Source: Paulinella micropora | Lineage: Eukaryota; Cercozoa; Imbricatea; Euglyphida | Length of the DNA stretch: 30,555 nucleotides | Assembly: GCA_009731375.1 (NCBI GenBank) | Contig: BJOX01000361.1 | Coordinates: 421,975-452,529, forward strand | Reading direction: 5' to 3' | In this document: in pieces, positions 10,349 to 26,099 of the stretch | Layout of the letters: every line of letters starts with the position of its first letter | Position numbering within the stretch: position 1 is the first letter of the stretch | Notes under the pieces: generated by a model | Told to the model about the DNA's origin: nothing | Databases searched by the model: none | What the model saw: only the letters and a program-made list of their open reading frames with translations | Translations under genes and position numbers: made by a program

Positions 10349-10873
10349 CATACATACAGACATACATACATACAATATGCATACATACAAACATATATAC
10401 ATACATACATACATACATACATACATACATACATACGTACGTACGTACGTACGTACGTACGTACGTACGTAACGTACGTACGATATACGTACATACACAC
10501 ACACACACACACATACATACATACATACATACATACATACACTACATACATACATACATACATACATACATACATACACACGTACGTACATACATACATA
10601 CATACATACATACATACATACATACACACATACATACATACATATATACATACATACATACATACATACATACATACATACATACATACATACATACATA
10701 CATACATACACATACATACACATACATACACATACATACACATACATACATAGATACATAGATACATAGATACATAGATACATAGATACATAGATACATA
10801 GATACATACATACATACATACATACATACATACATACATACTACATACATACACACATACATACATACATACA

Positions 10874-10905
<32 letters not shown>

Positions 10906-10957
10906 CATACATACATACATACACACAAACACACACACACACACACACACACACATG
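10318..10957. repeat. (ATAC)n array with ACGT and CA blocks
   Basis: About 640 bp of ATAC, including a self-complementary (ACGT)n block at 10436-10471 and an ATAG(ATAC) block at 10749-10806. Tyr/Ile/His and Met/Tyr/Val/Cys frames are artefacts. Confidence 0.95.
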
Positions 10958-10987
10958 CATATCGTGCTGGATGGCGTTGCCGCTCGA

Positions 10988-10990
10988 AGA

Positions 10991-11078
<88 letters not shown>

Positions 11079-11113
11079 GTCTACCTACCTACCGACCTAC
11101 CTACCTACTACCT
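10988..11113. repeat. (TATC)n/(CTAC)n, left arm of an inverted pair
   Basis: TATC repeats pass into CTAC. The reverse complement, GATA with a GTAG block, occurs at 11226-11341. Confidence 0.95.
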
Positions 11114-11202
11114 ACCTACCTAGAAAGCAACCGGAGCGGTATATTACTGTATGCACGTATGTATTTCTGGTATCTGTATGCATATCTTGTTCACATTCTT
11201 AC

Positions 11203-11225
11203 CTGTTCCGAACGTGGCGTCGATG

Positions 11226-11227
<2 letters not shown>
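11203..11227 (-). pseudogene. 3' remnant of a linker-type exon with good donor
   Basis: On the minus strand the frame IDATFGTG is followed by GTAAGAATG, a strong donor. It matches AIDAAFGAG plus GT of the intact exon at 11437-11571. The 5' part of the exon has been replaced by the GATA array at 11226-11341, so this is a truncated duplicate. Confidence 0.4.
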
Positions 11228-11276
<49 letters not shown>

Positions 11277-11289
11277 GTAGGTAGGTAGG

Positions 11290-11341
<52 letters not shown>
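11226..11341. repeat. (GATA)n, right arm of an inverted pair
   Basis: GATA with an internal (GTAG)n block, mirroring 10988-11113 across a spacer of about 110 bp. Confidence 0.95.
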
Positions 11342-11436
11342 CGGCGTCATAGGTCGGAGGTGGGAACAGCAGCAGTGGCAGATTATATATCTATGTCTCT
11401 ATGTATGCATGTTCTGTGTGCATATTTTGTGTGCAC

Positions 11437-11571
11437 CTGCCCCAAACGCGGCGTCGATGGCGCTGTCCAGCTCGGAGGAGGGAGCAGCAGCAGCAGCAGC
11501 AGCGGCAGAGGCGGCCTTGGCGGATTCAGCCGATTTCGGCGGAGACACTGCAGGGGAGCGTGGAGGAGAAC
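11437..11571 (-). CDS. Pro/Ala/Ser linker exon, 135 nt, phase 1-1
   Basis: The acceptor is CTATCTATCTTTCAG, whose pyrimidine tract is partly the neighbouring TATC array. The donor is GGGGCAG followed by GTGCAC. The exon has exactly 45 codons' length and starts and ends in phase 1, so it can be duplicated without a frameshift. It reads SPPRSPAVSPPKSAES, then an (Ala)8 run from a CAG-type repeat, then SSELDSAIDAAFGA. Low complexity with no catalytic residues. PARP1 has a comparable Pro/Ala/Ser linker after its third zinc finger, which would suit this place in the minus-strand gene. That link is inferred from strand and order only, and intervening exons are not identified. Confidence 0.45.
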
Positions 11572-11622
11572 CTGAAAGATAGATAGATAGATAGATAAAT
11601 AGATAAAAAGGGCTCATATGGT

Positions 11623-11746
11623 TTAATTTTGCGGGAAACCAACCGCAAACATCGCAAAATTTTCCTAAATTTGCGGGAAACCAACCGCAAACATCGCAAA
11701 ATTTTTTCCTAAATTTGCGGGAAACCAACCGCACATCGCAAAATTT
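11623..11746. repeat. Tandem repeat, ~45-bp unit, three copies
   Basis: TTTGCGGGAAACCAACCGC followed by CATCGCAAAATTTT is repeated three times. A diverged relative is at 12027-12066 (CGCGAAACCACCGC ... CACCGCAC). These units sit between the linker-exon copies, so exon and spacer were probably duplicated together. Confidence 0.8.
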
Positions 11747-11761
11747 TCCTAAGATTTTTCT

Positions 11762-11818
11762 CCCGACTGTAGAGGAGGATTTTGCTGGAGAAGCTGCGGG
11801 CGAGGCTGTTAGGAGAAA
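11762..11818 (-). pseudogene. Diverged copy 2 of the linker exon
   Basis: On the minus strand, TTATTTCAG is followed by TTTCTCCTAAC and then a frame reading TASPAASPAKSSST. This aligns with RSPAVSPPKSAES of the exon at 11437-11571. After about 55 nt it runs into the GCGG tandem repeat. The acceptor is kept, but no matching 3' half or donor follows. Confidence 0.45.
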
Positions 11819-11904
11819 CTGAAATAACAAGCGCAAGATGAGAAGCATAAATAAGAGGGCAAATATCTGGAAAGTTCCCGATAAAAATTTGCACTAAGTT
11901 TTCA

Positions 11905-11962
11905 TCCAACTGTAGGATGTGGATTTTGCGGGACAAGTTGTGGAGGCGAGGTGCGGGAGAAC
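11905..11962 (-). pseudogene. Diverged copy 3 of the linker exon
   Basis: On the minus strand the order TTCTCCCGCACCTCG, CCGCAAAATCC, CTACAGT parallels copy 2 at 11762-11818. The acceptor CAG has become ATG, so it is unlikely to be spliced. Confidence 0.4.
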
Positions 11963-12095
11963 ATGAAAGATCAGCAGAAATGTTAAAAGTATGAGGCAAG
12001 AGGGTAAAGAAGTGGTGAAGCTTCCGCGAAACCACCGCAAAACACCGCACTTTTTTTTGCTAAAATTTTCTTCCTCTAACTTGTGGGTTTCTGAA

Positions 12096-12100
<5 letters not shown>

Positions 12101-12138
<38 letters not shown>

Positions 12139-12217
12139 TGCATACATACATACATACATACATACATACAACACACACATACATACATACATACATACGT
12201 TCATACATACATACATG

Positions 12218-12249
<32 letters not shown>

Positions 12250-12282
12250 CACACACACACATACATACATACATACATACAT

Positions 12283-12337
<55 letters not shown>

Positions 12338-12385
12338 CATACATACATACATACATACATACACATACATACATACATACATACA
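12101..12385. repeat. (GA)n, (ATAC)n, (CA)n, (TA)n arrays
   Basis: Compound simple-sequence block; no gene. Confidence 0.95.
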
Positions 12386-12454
12386 ATGTTTGACCTTCTG
12401 TAAGCTCTGTCTTCCACGGTGTATGGGACACTTCGTTTGCCTATTTGTATAGGT

Positions 12455-12498
12455 CGATAGATAGATATATCAATAGATAGATAGATAGATAGATAGAT

Positions 12499-12543
<45 letters not shown>

Positions 12544-12569
12544 TAGTTAGATAGATTAGTTAGATAGAT

Positions 12570-12624
<55 letters not shown>

Positions 12625-12647
12625 GGTAGATAGATAGATAGATAAGG

Positions 12648-12680
<33 letters not shown>

Positions 12681-12730
12681 TAGATTAGATTAGATTAGAT
12701 TAGATTAGATTAGATTAGATTAGTTTAGAT

Positions 12731-12802
<72 letters not shown>

Positions 12803-13061
12803 GATAGATGAGATGAGATGAGATGAGATGAGATGAGATGAGATGAGATGAGATGAGGTGAGGTGAGGTGAGGTGAGGTGAGGTGAGGTGAGGTGAGGTG
12901 AGGTGAGGTGAGGTGAGGTGAGGTGAGGTGAGGTTAGGTTAGGTTAGGTTAGGTTAGGTTAGGTTAGGTTGGGTTAGGTTAGGTTAGGTTAGGTTAGGTT
13001 AGATTAGATTAGATTAGATTAGATTAGATTAGATTAGATAGATAGATAGATAGATAGATAC

Positions 13062-13121
<60 letters not shown>
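12455..13121. repeat. GATA array with graded pentamer derivatives
   Basis: GATA gives way to GATTA (12678-12732), GATA (12733-12801), GATGA (12806-12855), GGTGA (12856-12932), GGTTA, that is TTAGG (12932-13000), GATTA (13001-13034) and back to GATA (13035-13121). Each step differs from the next by one substitution or one base of length. Confidence 0.95.
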
Positions 13122-13122
<1 letters not shown>

Positions 13123-13127
13123 CATGG

Positions 13128-13180
13128 ATTGTATTCTTTGCAGTTTAGCTGAAGCCTTACTCGCTCATGAATAGATAGAC
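13128..13180 (-). pseudogene. Degenerate copy of the GYMSEEGF exon
   Basis: On the minus strand CATGAGCGAGTAAGGCTTC parallels CATGAGTGAGGAAGGCTTC of the exon at 17262-17308, and GCAAAGAATACAA parallels GCAAAAAATACAA. A stop codon replaces Glu, and the splice sites are gone. Confidence 0.5.
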
Positions 13181-13182
13181 AG

Positions 13183-13270
<88 letters not shown>

Positions 13271-13300
13271 GAGAGAGAGAGAGAGCGAGAGAGAGAGAGA
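13181..13300. repeat. (CA)n, (TA)n, (GA)n arrays
   Basis: Simple sequence: CA 13184-13210, TA 13211-13266, GA 13270-13301. Confidence 0.95.
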
Positions 13301-13303
13301 GAT

Positions 13304-13344
13304 GCCTTGTATTTTTTGTGGTGGAAGCGGAAGCCCTCGTCGCT
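13304..13344 (-). pseudogene. Partial copy of the GYMSEEGF exon
   Basis: On the minus strand the frame reads DEGFRFHHKKYK. Its 5' part and acceptor are replaced by TATC repeats. The donor position is AAGGCATCT instead of AAGGTACGT, a GT to GC change. Confidence 0.5.
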
Positions 13345-14470
<1,126 letters not shown>

Positions 14471-14749
14471 TNNNNNNNNNNCAAACCCATTGACTTCATC
14501 GCTGACAAGCCCTTCAAAGACCTCGGATGGATTGTCTACCATGACCTCAGCGAAAACGAACAACGAGCAGAAATCCAAAAGAAGTTCATTCTTTCTATGC
14601 AAGCCATCGATAGCTGCTTGATCAATGGCTTTATGAAAATTTGGCTCTACCAACACTATGCTGTCCAGTCACTTGCTTGGTCATTTCTCATTTATGACCT
14701 CTGCTTATCTTTCGCCAAAACCCTTGAGAAAATTGCGACTAGCTTTTAA

Positions 14750-15096
14750 TATGGAAATGGCATATGCGTGTGCGCGCCAAGATTGAGTTGAATCGGAAAC
14801 GATTTGTAAAAAGCACACACCAGACATTGTAGCCACCCCAGAAATGAATTATCCTTTAAACACGAGTTGAAAAGGGAGAGAAGTTGATAATGCTGAGGAC
14901 GAGCATACGATGGTTGTTGAAGCAAAAAAAAGAAGGGGAAAAGAAGGGGCATTAATTTAAAGTCAAAAAACACGTGCATTAATTACCAGTGTGAGAATTA
15001 GTATTGGAAAAGATAGAATTAAATTTACGTTAAGAATGAGGTGGCTTGTAGCAAATCCGTAAAAAACGATTAGTTTTAGTTAAATTTTGTGATTGA
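14750..15096. mobile_element. ~345-bp insertion inside the LINE
   Basis: The reverse transcriptase frame breaks after KIATSF at 14749 and resumes with NPRFLKKW at about 15098. Related elements run straight on here. The intervening AT-rich sequence has no coding frame. AAT occurs at both junctions (TTTTAAT/ATGG and GATG/AATCCCC), which could be a 3-bp target duplication or chance. Terminal inverted repeats were not recognised. Confidence 0.5.
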
Positions 15097-16151
15097 TTGA
15101 TGAATCCCCGTTTCCTCAAAAAATGGGCCAACATCTACAAAAGAGCTCTGGTCTCTTGCCTTTACCGCCCACGCTCGAAATTCGGTCTACAGCACCAGTC
15201 CATCGTTTCTTTTTACCAGCGACTTAAAATCAACCATGCTCACATGCTGAAGTACTGTCCAGATAAACACCTCTCGTCCATCTATGCGATGAACCTGACG
15301 AAACACGAAACGTTTCGAACTGTCTGGAAACCAGAGCCTGTGCTTGAAAAGCTTGAGGATTAAGTTGATTTTGAATTCAAACATCGAGGCCAATCCGATC
15401 ATCTCGGACTTGGCCATGGTCGCTGCCCAAAAGAACATTCCATCACAGACCGCAAAGACGGATTTTAGAGTTAGCTGCTGAGACACTACTTGAGACAACC
15501 ACAGTGCATGACATGGACAAAGCCATGCAATGGTGTTTTCTTCGTTTTGAAGACGCATGCCCCTTTGACCTCTCCTGCGCTCGCCTCATCGGAACCCGTA
15601 ATCCCCGTTTAATCTCTTGGGTCATCAACGCAAGCACAAACTCGGTTATTACCCTCGACCTCAGACGTCTGTGGGGAATCATTCCCAACAACAAGTGTGC
15701 TCTCTGTTCTGGTCAAGCACATTTATGTCACATCCTCTCCGGATGCCATGTTGCCCTCAAACAAGGCCGTTATACCTGGCGTCACGACTCTGTGCTCTGC
15801 ACTATTAAAGCTCCCCTTCAACAAACGCTCCCCTACAGACCAAAATGAATCAAAGTCCATGTTTGTAAAAGAGGGCGAGCAGAAGCCTAAGGGGCAGTCA
15901 TTTCATCGTCCATCCCTGCTTGACACCGCAAACGATTGGCAGCTCCAAGCCCAGTACACTGGTTCTGAGCAAGCCTTTCCTGTCCACATCTGTGTCACTG
16001 ACCGCCGCCCCGATATTGTTGTCTGGTCCTTGTCTGCCAAGAAGTGTATACTGATCGAGCTCACATGCCCGGTCGAGGAAAACATCCTTGACGCGCGAGC
16101 CTACAAGACCAGCCGATACAGTGGGCTTTAGTCTCAGATCGAGGACACCTC

Positions 16152-16303
16152 ACCAAGATAGATAAGATAGATAAGATAGATAAGATAGATGAGATAGATA
16201 GAAGGCAGATGGTCTATACCCTAGGAGAAGCAGAAGATAGATAGATAGATAGATGGATAGATAGATGGATAGATAGATAGATAAATAAATAGATAGATAA
16301 CGG
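16152..16303. repeat. GATA array inside the LINE ORF
   Basis: GATA/GATAA repeats with an internal non-repetitive stretch (about 16201-16237, containing GGTCTATACCCTAGGAGAAG) separate SQIEDTSP of the endonuclease end from HLRSIECGARGMV of the C-terminal tail. Confidence 0.85.
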
Positions 16304-16529
16304 ATGCACCTGCCACCTTCGATCAATCGAATGCGGGGCTCGCGGCATGGTATCGTTCTCTGTTCATCGATGTTTACGCGCCTTGGGTTTTTCCAATCCC
16401 CAATCCAAATCCCTTTGCTTCAAGCTATCGTCCTGCGTAGCTCGCTCTTTTGCGATTTATCGCTCCTGTGCAGTCAAAAATTGGACTAATCTTCCTCTAG
16501 TCCGTATCGGTGACTGCATTCCGTCATAG

Positions 16530-16850
16530 CCGTCCAGTGTTGCATAGCCCGGGCTAGGTGCCTTCGGGGGTTTAGGCCTCATACAATGTCATCATTGTAG
16601 CTTGCGCAAGCTTACGGTGCTCAAAACACTTGGACTAACGGCTTCCTTTTCTTTCTCTTCTTCCTTATCCTCCCCACTCTCCATTCCTAGATTGCCTTTT
16701 TCTTCAGCGACCTACCTCCTCTTCTTTTTTCCAGAACACAGTCTACCCGTGATTCCCATCCCGAACACATGCACAGTACACAAATTGCTGTTTTGATGTG
16801 AAACTGCGTTCCTTTGCAAGGACTACATTCCTTTTGCGATATCTCATCTC
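16530..16850 (+). other. LINE 3' UTR with two stem-loops
   Basis: Follows the stop of the LINE tail directly. Contains TACAATG-TCAT-CATTGTA (16582-16599) and, abutting it, the palindrome AGCTTGCGCAAGCT (16599-16612). R2-type elements use structured 3' UTRs for recognition by their own reverse transcriptase, so the adjacent hairpins may be the functional tail. Downstream to 16850 the sequence is pyrimidine-rich. Confidence 0.6.
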
Positions 16851-16898
<48 letters not shown>

Positions 16899-16900
16899 GT
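16851..16900. repeat. (TATC)n between two LINE 3' tails
   Basis: Simple array. It joins the end of the first 3' UTR to a second copy of the same UTR. Confidence 0.95.
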
Positions 16901-16903
16901 TGC

Positions 16904-17004
16904 ATAGCCCGGGCTAGGTCCCTGCGGGGGTTTAGGCCTCATACAATGTCATCATTGTAGCTTGCGCAAGCTTACGGTGCTCAAAACACTTGGACTAACG
17001 GCTT
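16904..17004 (+). repeat. Second copy of the LINE 3' UTR
   Basis: GTTGCATAGCCCGGGCTAGG through GGACTAACGGCTT repeats 16542-16644 with only a couple of mismatches, including both hairpins. It starts exactly at the edge of a TATC array and ends in the 166-N gap. Either a second, 5'-truncated insertion or a local duplication. Confidence 0.85.
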
Positions 17005-17170
17005 NNNNNNNNNNNNNNNNNNNNNNNNNNNNNNNNNNNNNNNNNNNNNNNNNNNNNNNNNNNNNNNNNNNNNNNNNNNNNNNNNNNNNNNNNNNNNNNN
17101 NNNNNNNNNNNNNNNNNNNNNNNNNNNNNNNNNNNNNNNNNNNNNNNNNNNNNNNNNNNNNNNNNNNNNN
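17005..17170. other. Assembly gap (166 N)
   Basis: Unknown sequence. Flanked by the duplicated LINE 3' UTR on the left and a TATC array on the right. Confidence 1.
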
Positions 17171-17210
<40 letters not shown>

Positions 17211-17256
17211 TCTATCTATTCTATCTATGATAGATAGATATGCATAGATAGATAGA
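17171..17256. repeat. (TATC)n to (GATA)n switch
   Basis: TATC to 17227, then GATA from 17228: a short perfect inverted repeat of microsatellite. Confidence 0.9.
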
Positions 17257-17261
17257 CGTAC

Positions 17262-22661
<5,400 letters not shown>

Positions 22662-22855
22662 CGAAAAATCTGCAGTTACCATACCATCACAATTAACCTC
22701 GAATAGTTGTTTGTTCTGACGTCGCAGTGATAGATGATGGCATGTCTTGAAAATGCAGTGCAGGCTGCCTTGTCTGTCAATACTTTAGCAAGTAAAGTAG
22801 TGCATTCCATCACTTTTTGCACAAAGATGTCACAAAGAACTCCCTACTTTTTTTT
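22662..22855. other. Upstream flank of the PARP-like gene
   Basis: Only about 190 bp separate the start codon from element A copy 3. A promoter would be expected here or beyond. I could not recognise a TATA box or initiator with confidence. Confidence 0.3.
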
Positions 22856-23005
22856 CAGTAAGCAAGGTTTAATATAGAAGAAAAAAAAAAGAGACGTGAG
22901 GACAAACTATAATCAAGCAATCTGGCCCTTGAGACGTGCAGTGCGGGTCCTCATTGAAAACTATGTTCAACAGCTAGGCTCCAAAGAAAGAGAAATATAT
23001 AAGAT

Positions 23006-23065
<60 letters not shown>

Positions 23066-23564
23066 GAGCCATTAAAAAAAGCACAATGGCATATATACTA
23101 AAACACCAACAAGCATCATAATATATGTAACATATGCACACGCGCGAAAAAAAAAAAGAAAGAAAAAAAAAAATTGTTTGTTTGTGTTTGCTTTTGGTGT
23201 CTGTCGCTGCCTCTGTTGTCTTTTTGTATTGTTTTTGTTTCTTTTGTTTCGTTTGTTTTTTGTTTCTTTTGTTTTTTGTTTCTATTCTCTTTTGTGTTTT
23301 GTTTTTTATCTGTCTTTTTTTTTTTTTTTCGATTCTCTATTCTTTTCCTTTTTTTTTCTTTTTCTCTTTGTTCCCTTTCGTTCTTTCTTTCTATCTTTTC
23401 TCTTTCTTTTCTAATCCATTTTACTCTTTCCAGGAGCTTTCTGTTGAACTTTAGTTCCAGATTTCCTTATGAGCTTGTACTGTCGTTCCTTGGAACCAGA
23501 ATTCATTTGAATTAAGCTCTTCCTTATTTTTCTTCGTCTCTTTCTCATTAAACCTTGCTTACTG
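22856..23564 (+). mobile_element. Element A, copy 3, with terminal inverted repeats
   Basis: The left end CAGTAAGCAAGGTTTAAT (22856-22873) is the exact reverse complement of the right end (23547-23564). The match continues imperfectly to GAGACG/CGTCTC. The right half (23173-23564) is homologous to copies 1 and 2. The left half has an additional GA array (23006-23060). No transposase frame. A 709-bp non-autonomous DNA transposon is the simplest reading. No clear target duplication was found. Confidence 0.65.
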
Positions 23565-23904
23565 TAATAAAAAAAGGGGGGGGGGAGGAAACATCAGGCT
23601 TGCTCCTTTGTCTACTACCTGAAGGAGAACTCTCCGAATCAGTCGACGTATATGGTCAACACGCCCACTGCCCACTTCCCCCCCCTCTCTTTCACTTTTT
23701 CTCATGAAAAAGAAAAGAGGGGGGGGCCGCCACACATAAACGACTACATCTTTACAATAACATATATGCATAACATAACATAATAATATCACCGCGCAAT
23801 AGATCTAAACAGAAATATTAATTTTAATAACTATAATAATATTAATACTGAGCAGCTGAATACTAATTTAACATCTTCCTTAATATGCTCAACTGAATAA
23901 CTAG
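23565..23904. other. No gene recognised
   Basis: G-run and A/T-rich sequence with short frames only. Confidence 0.5.
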
Positions 23905-23972
23905 GTTTCCACCTTAGATAAAGGTATAACTTACTAGCTATACTTTTCACGTGGACGTTCCCTGAGTCCAAT
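23905..23972. repeat. 68-bp unit, left arm of an inverted pair
   Basis: Starts GTTTCCACCTTAGAT and ends GGAACGTCC-complement then GAGTCCAAT. The reverse complement is at 27114-27181 with a diverged middle. It is followed inward by GAA, AGG and GA arrays (23996-24144). Confidence 0.85.
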
Positions 23973-23995
23973 TTGTTGTATTCTCAATAAAAGCG

Positions 23996-24078
23996 AAGAA
24001 GAAGAAGAAGAAGAAGAAGAAGAAGAAGAAGAAGAAGAAGAAGAAGAAGAAGAAGAAGAAGAAGAGGAGGAGGAGGAG

Positions 24079-24126
<48 letters not shown>

Positions 24127-24144
24127 CGAGAGAGAGAGAGAGGA
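23996..24144. repeat. (AAG)n, (AGG)n, (GA)n arrays
   Basis: Inner part of the left inverted arm. Ser, Leu, Phe and Pro frames on the minus strand are artefacts. Confidence 0.95.
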
Positions 24145-24647
24145 AAGAAAGAGAGAAGAGCAGAAGAATGGAAAGGAAAGCAACAGGGACCCAAACAGAC
24201 ATAATCAAAACACACAAGTTCAAGCACAAACAAACAAACCAGACAGGGCCAAGGGAGACAGTATATGTGGCAAAGTCAGAATGCAGAGGTCAACATAACC
24301 AACACAGGGCGAGTGAGATTCATTGTCTACTTTTTTTTTAGTAGTAGTACTAGTTGTGTAGTAGTAGTAGTTTAATTTAGGAGTAGTAGTAGTAGTTTAA
24401 TAGGAAAGCAGTTCCCTTTACGGAAACTATACTCTTAAATACAAACCAGAAGCAGGACTACTGGGATGACTTACTTCAAGCTAAACCATACATACTAAAA
24501 GTCCAAAATCCCCTAAACTAAACACAAGTCTCAGGATTCAAGAAGCCTCCATTATCAAGGTCGAATCCAAGCACCCACGATTCCAAAAAAGAAACCTCCA
24601 TAACTAACCATGCGACCTATATACGAGTTTATGACAACCTCTAGAGC
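24145..24647. other. Unassigned flank of LINE
   Basis: A-rich mixed DNA with short (AGT)n tracts near 24341-24400. The part next to 24648 may be the 3' UTR of the minus-strand LINE. Nothing else recognised. Confidence 0.35.
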
Positions 24648-25679
24648 TTATAAAAGCTCTTTAATGGCTACATTGAAGTCCTTCAGAAAACCCCTCATAA
24701 CATCAGTATGAAAAGAAGAGTTTAAGGACCAAGTGCCTAATAAAGATGTCCAATGGTTACTAGAAATAGTACCATCAGGAGAAAAAGTCGAGCCAAAATA
24801 TTTCAGTTGTAGAGACCTTAGAATAGGCTTTGTTAAAGCGCAGTCATTAAAGACATGTAGTTCTGAATGTTCATTTGTTGTGCAAATTCCACATGGAATA
24901 TTTACAGGAGTACCAAAGCCTCTATGAGAAAGGCCAAAACGAAGGCAACCTGCTCTAGCGAGAAAGATCAATCTTCTCCCACCCTCATAATTACCTTCGT
25001 TCAATAAAGTTCCATGGATAAATTTTTCTTGACTGATTTATAGAAGGATTAGTTTGAAGTGGATAAATTTTTCCTGTTGCTCATAACGAGCATTTTAATT
25101 GTGGTTTTAGGGCTATGCTTAATAAATAAAAGCATATCATTTGCGGACGAATTAGGCTTGATCATTTTAAGGTCCATTATGACCCTTCCAACCCAATTAT
25201 TGTTAGCTTTGCTTAAAGTATTCAGTAAACTGATCCTGAACATATAGTGAAGCAAACTGTGGTCAGGGAACGAAAGCAGGGACTTAAAAAAAGAAAGTCT
25301 TTTCATATTTCCTCTTCCAACTACTGACCATAATCCCAACTCCCCTTGACAGACAATATTAGGAAAGTCTTTAGGTACACGCAAAATTTTGCGAGCTAAA
25401 TAATAATTTATTTTGTTGCCTTCTTCCCATGTTCTTTTTGGGTGCCAAAATTCAGACCCCCAATCCATTGACTGAAACACTGAAGAGGTAATAAGTTGCA
25501 TAGCTATATTAGGTGCAACCCCCCTTCTTATTCCCATAGCAAGTACCATATTGATGCACTGCTTAGCTTTTTTGCCTTCATTATTTTCCAAGACAAATCT
25601 TTATCACTAATAACTCCCAAATATTTGTAGGCTTCTGCCTCCAGGACATTTTGTCCATAAGAGTCCAATTGTGAGTGAC

Positions 25680-25720
<41 letters not shown>

Positions 25721-26098
25721 AAAAATAACAATGTTAGATTTGTCTTGATAAAATTCAGGATTATTATCTTTAGCCCACATAGCACAAACACCTAATTGTT
25801 TCTGCAAATCATGGGCAGAGTTAGATAATAAGACCTTGTCATCAATATATAAGAGGCAACTTAACGATAGAGAAAAGGAAAGTTCCTTGTCTTGAGCAAA
25901 GAGTGTAACTCCTTTAGTAGAAGAACGTAATTTATTGGCTAAATCGGAGGTATAAAGAAGAGGGGACAGAGGGCACCTTAGTACCCTTGCCTTACACCTC
26001 TATTGGTATCAAACCAAGGGGACATGCCTTCAGCCGTATCTACTCTATTCTGTACTCTGGTTTTTCGACCTTTCACAGGAAAAAAGAAGATACTGTAT
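24648..26098 (-). pseudogene. Decayed LINE reverse transcriptase, minus strand
   Basis: Read from 26098 downward: SPWFDTNRGVRQG (the RGVRQG motif before the palm), SSLYTSDLANKL, LLYIDDKVLL (catalytic YxDD, here YIDD), WAKDNNPEFYQDKSNIVIF, EAYKYLGVISDKDLSW, then thumb-like sequence and FFKSLLSFPDHSLL, and a zinc knuckle CGICTTNEHSELHVFNDC (C-x2-C-x8-H-x4-C). These are the landmarks of a non-LTR retrotransposon ORF2. The frame changes at least three times (near 25980, at the TTA array, near 25590). N-terminal parts are absent. Clade not resolved. It differs from the plus-strand LINE at 14483. Confidence 0.8.
25679..25722. repeat. (TTA)n array inside the LINE
   Basis: The array lies between the codons for KSNIVIF and those for EAYKYLGV and coincides with a frame change. 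Confidence 0.9.
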
Positions 26099-26099
26099 A

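Larger units (their letters stand above)
14483..16529 (+). pseudogene. RLE-type LINE ORF (reverse transcriptase C-terminus, zinc knuckle, endonuclease), broken
   Basis: Pieces in order: 14483-14749 with LYQHYAVQSLAWSFLIYDL (end of the reverse transcriptase); about 15097-15363 with FLKKWANIYKRA and KFGLQHQSIVSFYQRLK (thumb region); about 15456-15848 with the zinc knuckle CALCSGQAHLCHILSGC (C-x2-C-x7-H-x4-C) and GRYTWRHDSVL; about 15800-16131 with DRRPDIVVWS and ILIELTCPVEEN, where RPD and the later E-L-T fit the PD-(D/E)xK restriction-like endonuclease of R2/NeSL/HERO-type elements; 16310-16529 with IECGARGMVSFSVHRCLRAL, the C-terminal tail. The ORF has several frameshifts and an in-frame stop at 16129, and its 5' part is missing before the N join. 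It is dead. The exact clade is not resolved. Confidence 0.8.

Noticed and set aside
9617-10952. Tyr/Met/Val/Cys and His/Thr/Ile/Tyr frames of up to 404 codons
   Set aside because: Pure translation of ATAC, CA and pentamer repeats; a 4-bp repeat read in threes gives a 4-residue period.
11623-11746. Repeated peptide KFCDVCGWFP on the minus strand, like a Cys-rich motif
   Set aside because: It only mirrors a 45-bp DNA repeat; the related copy at 12027-12066 does not keep the frame.
12932-13000. Chromosome end or telomere fusion from (TTAGG)n
   Set aside because: The block is short, internal and grades by single changes into neighbouring pentamers.
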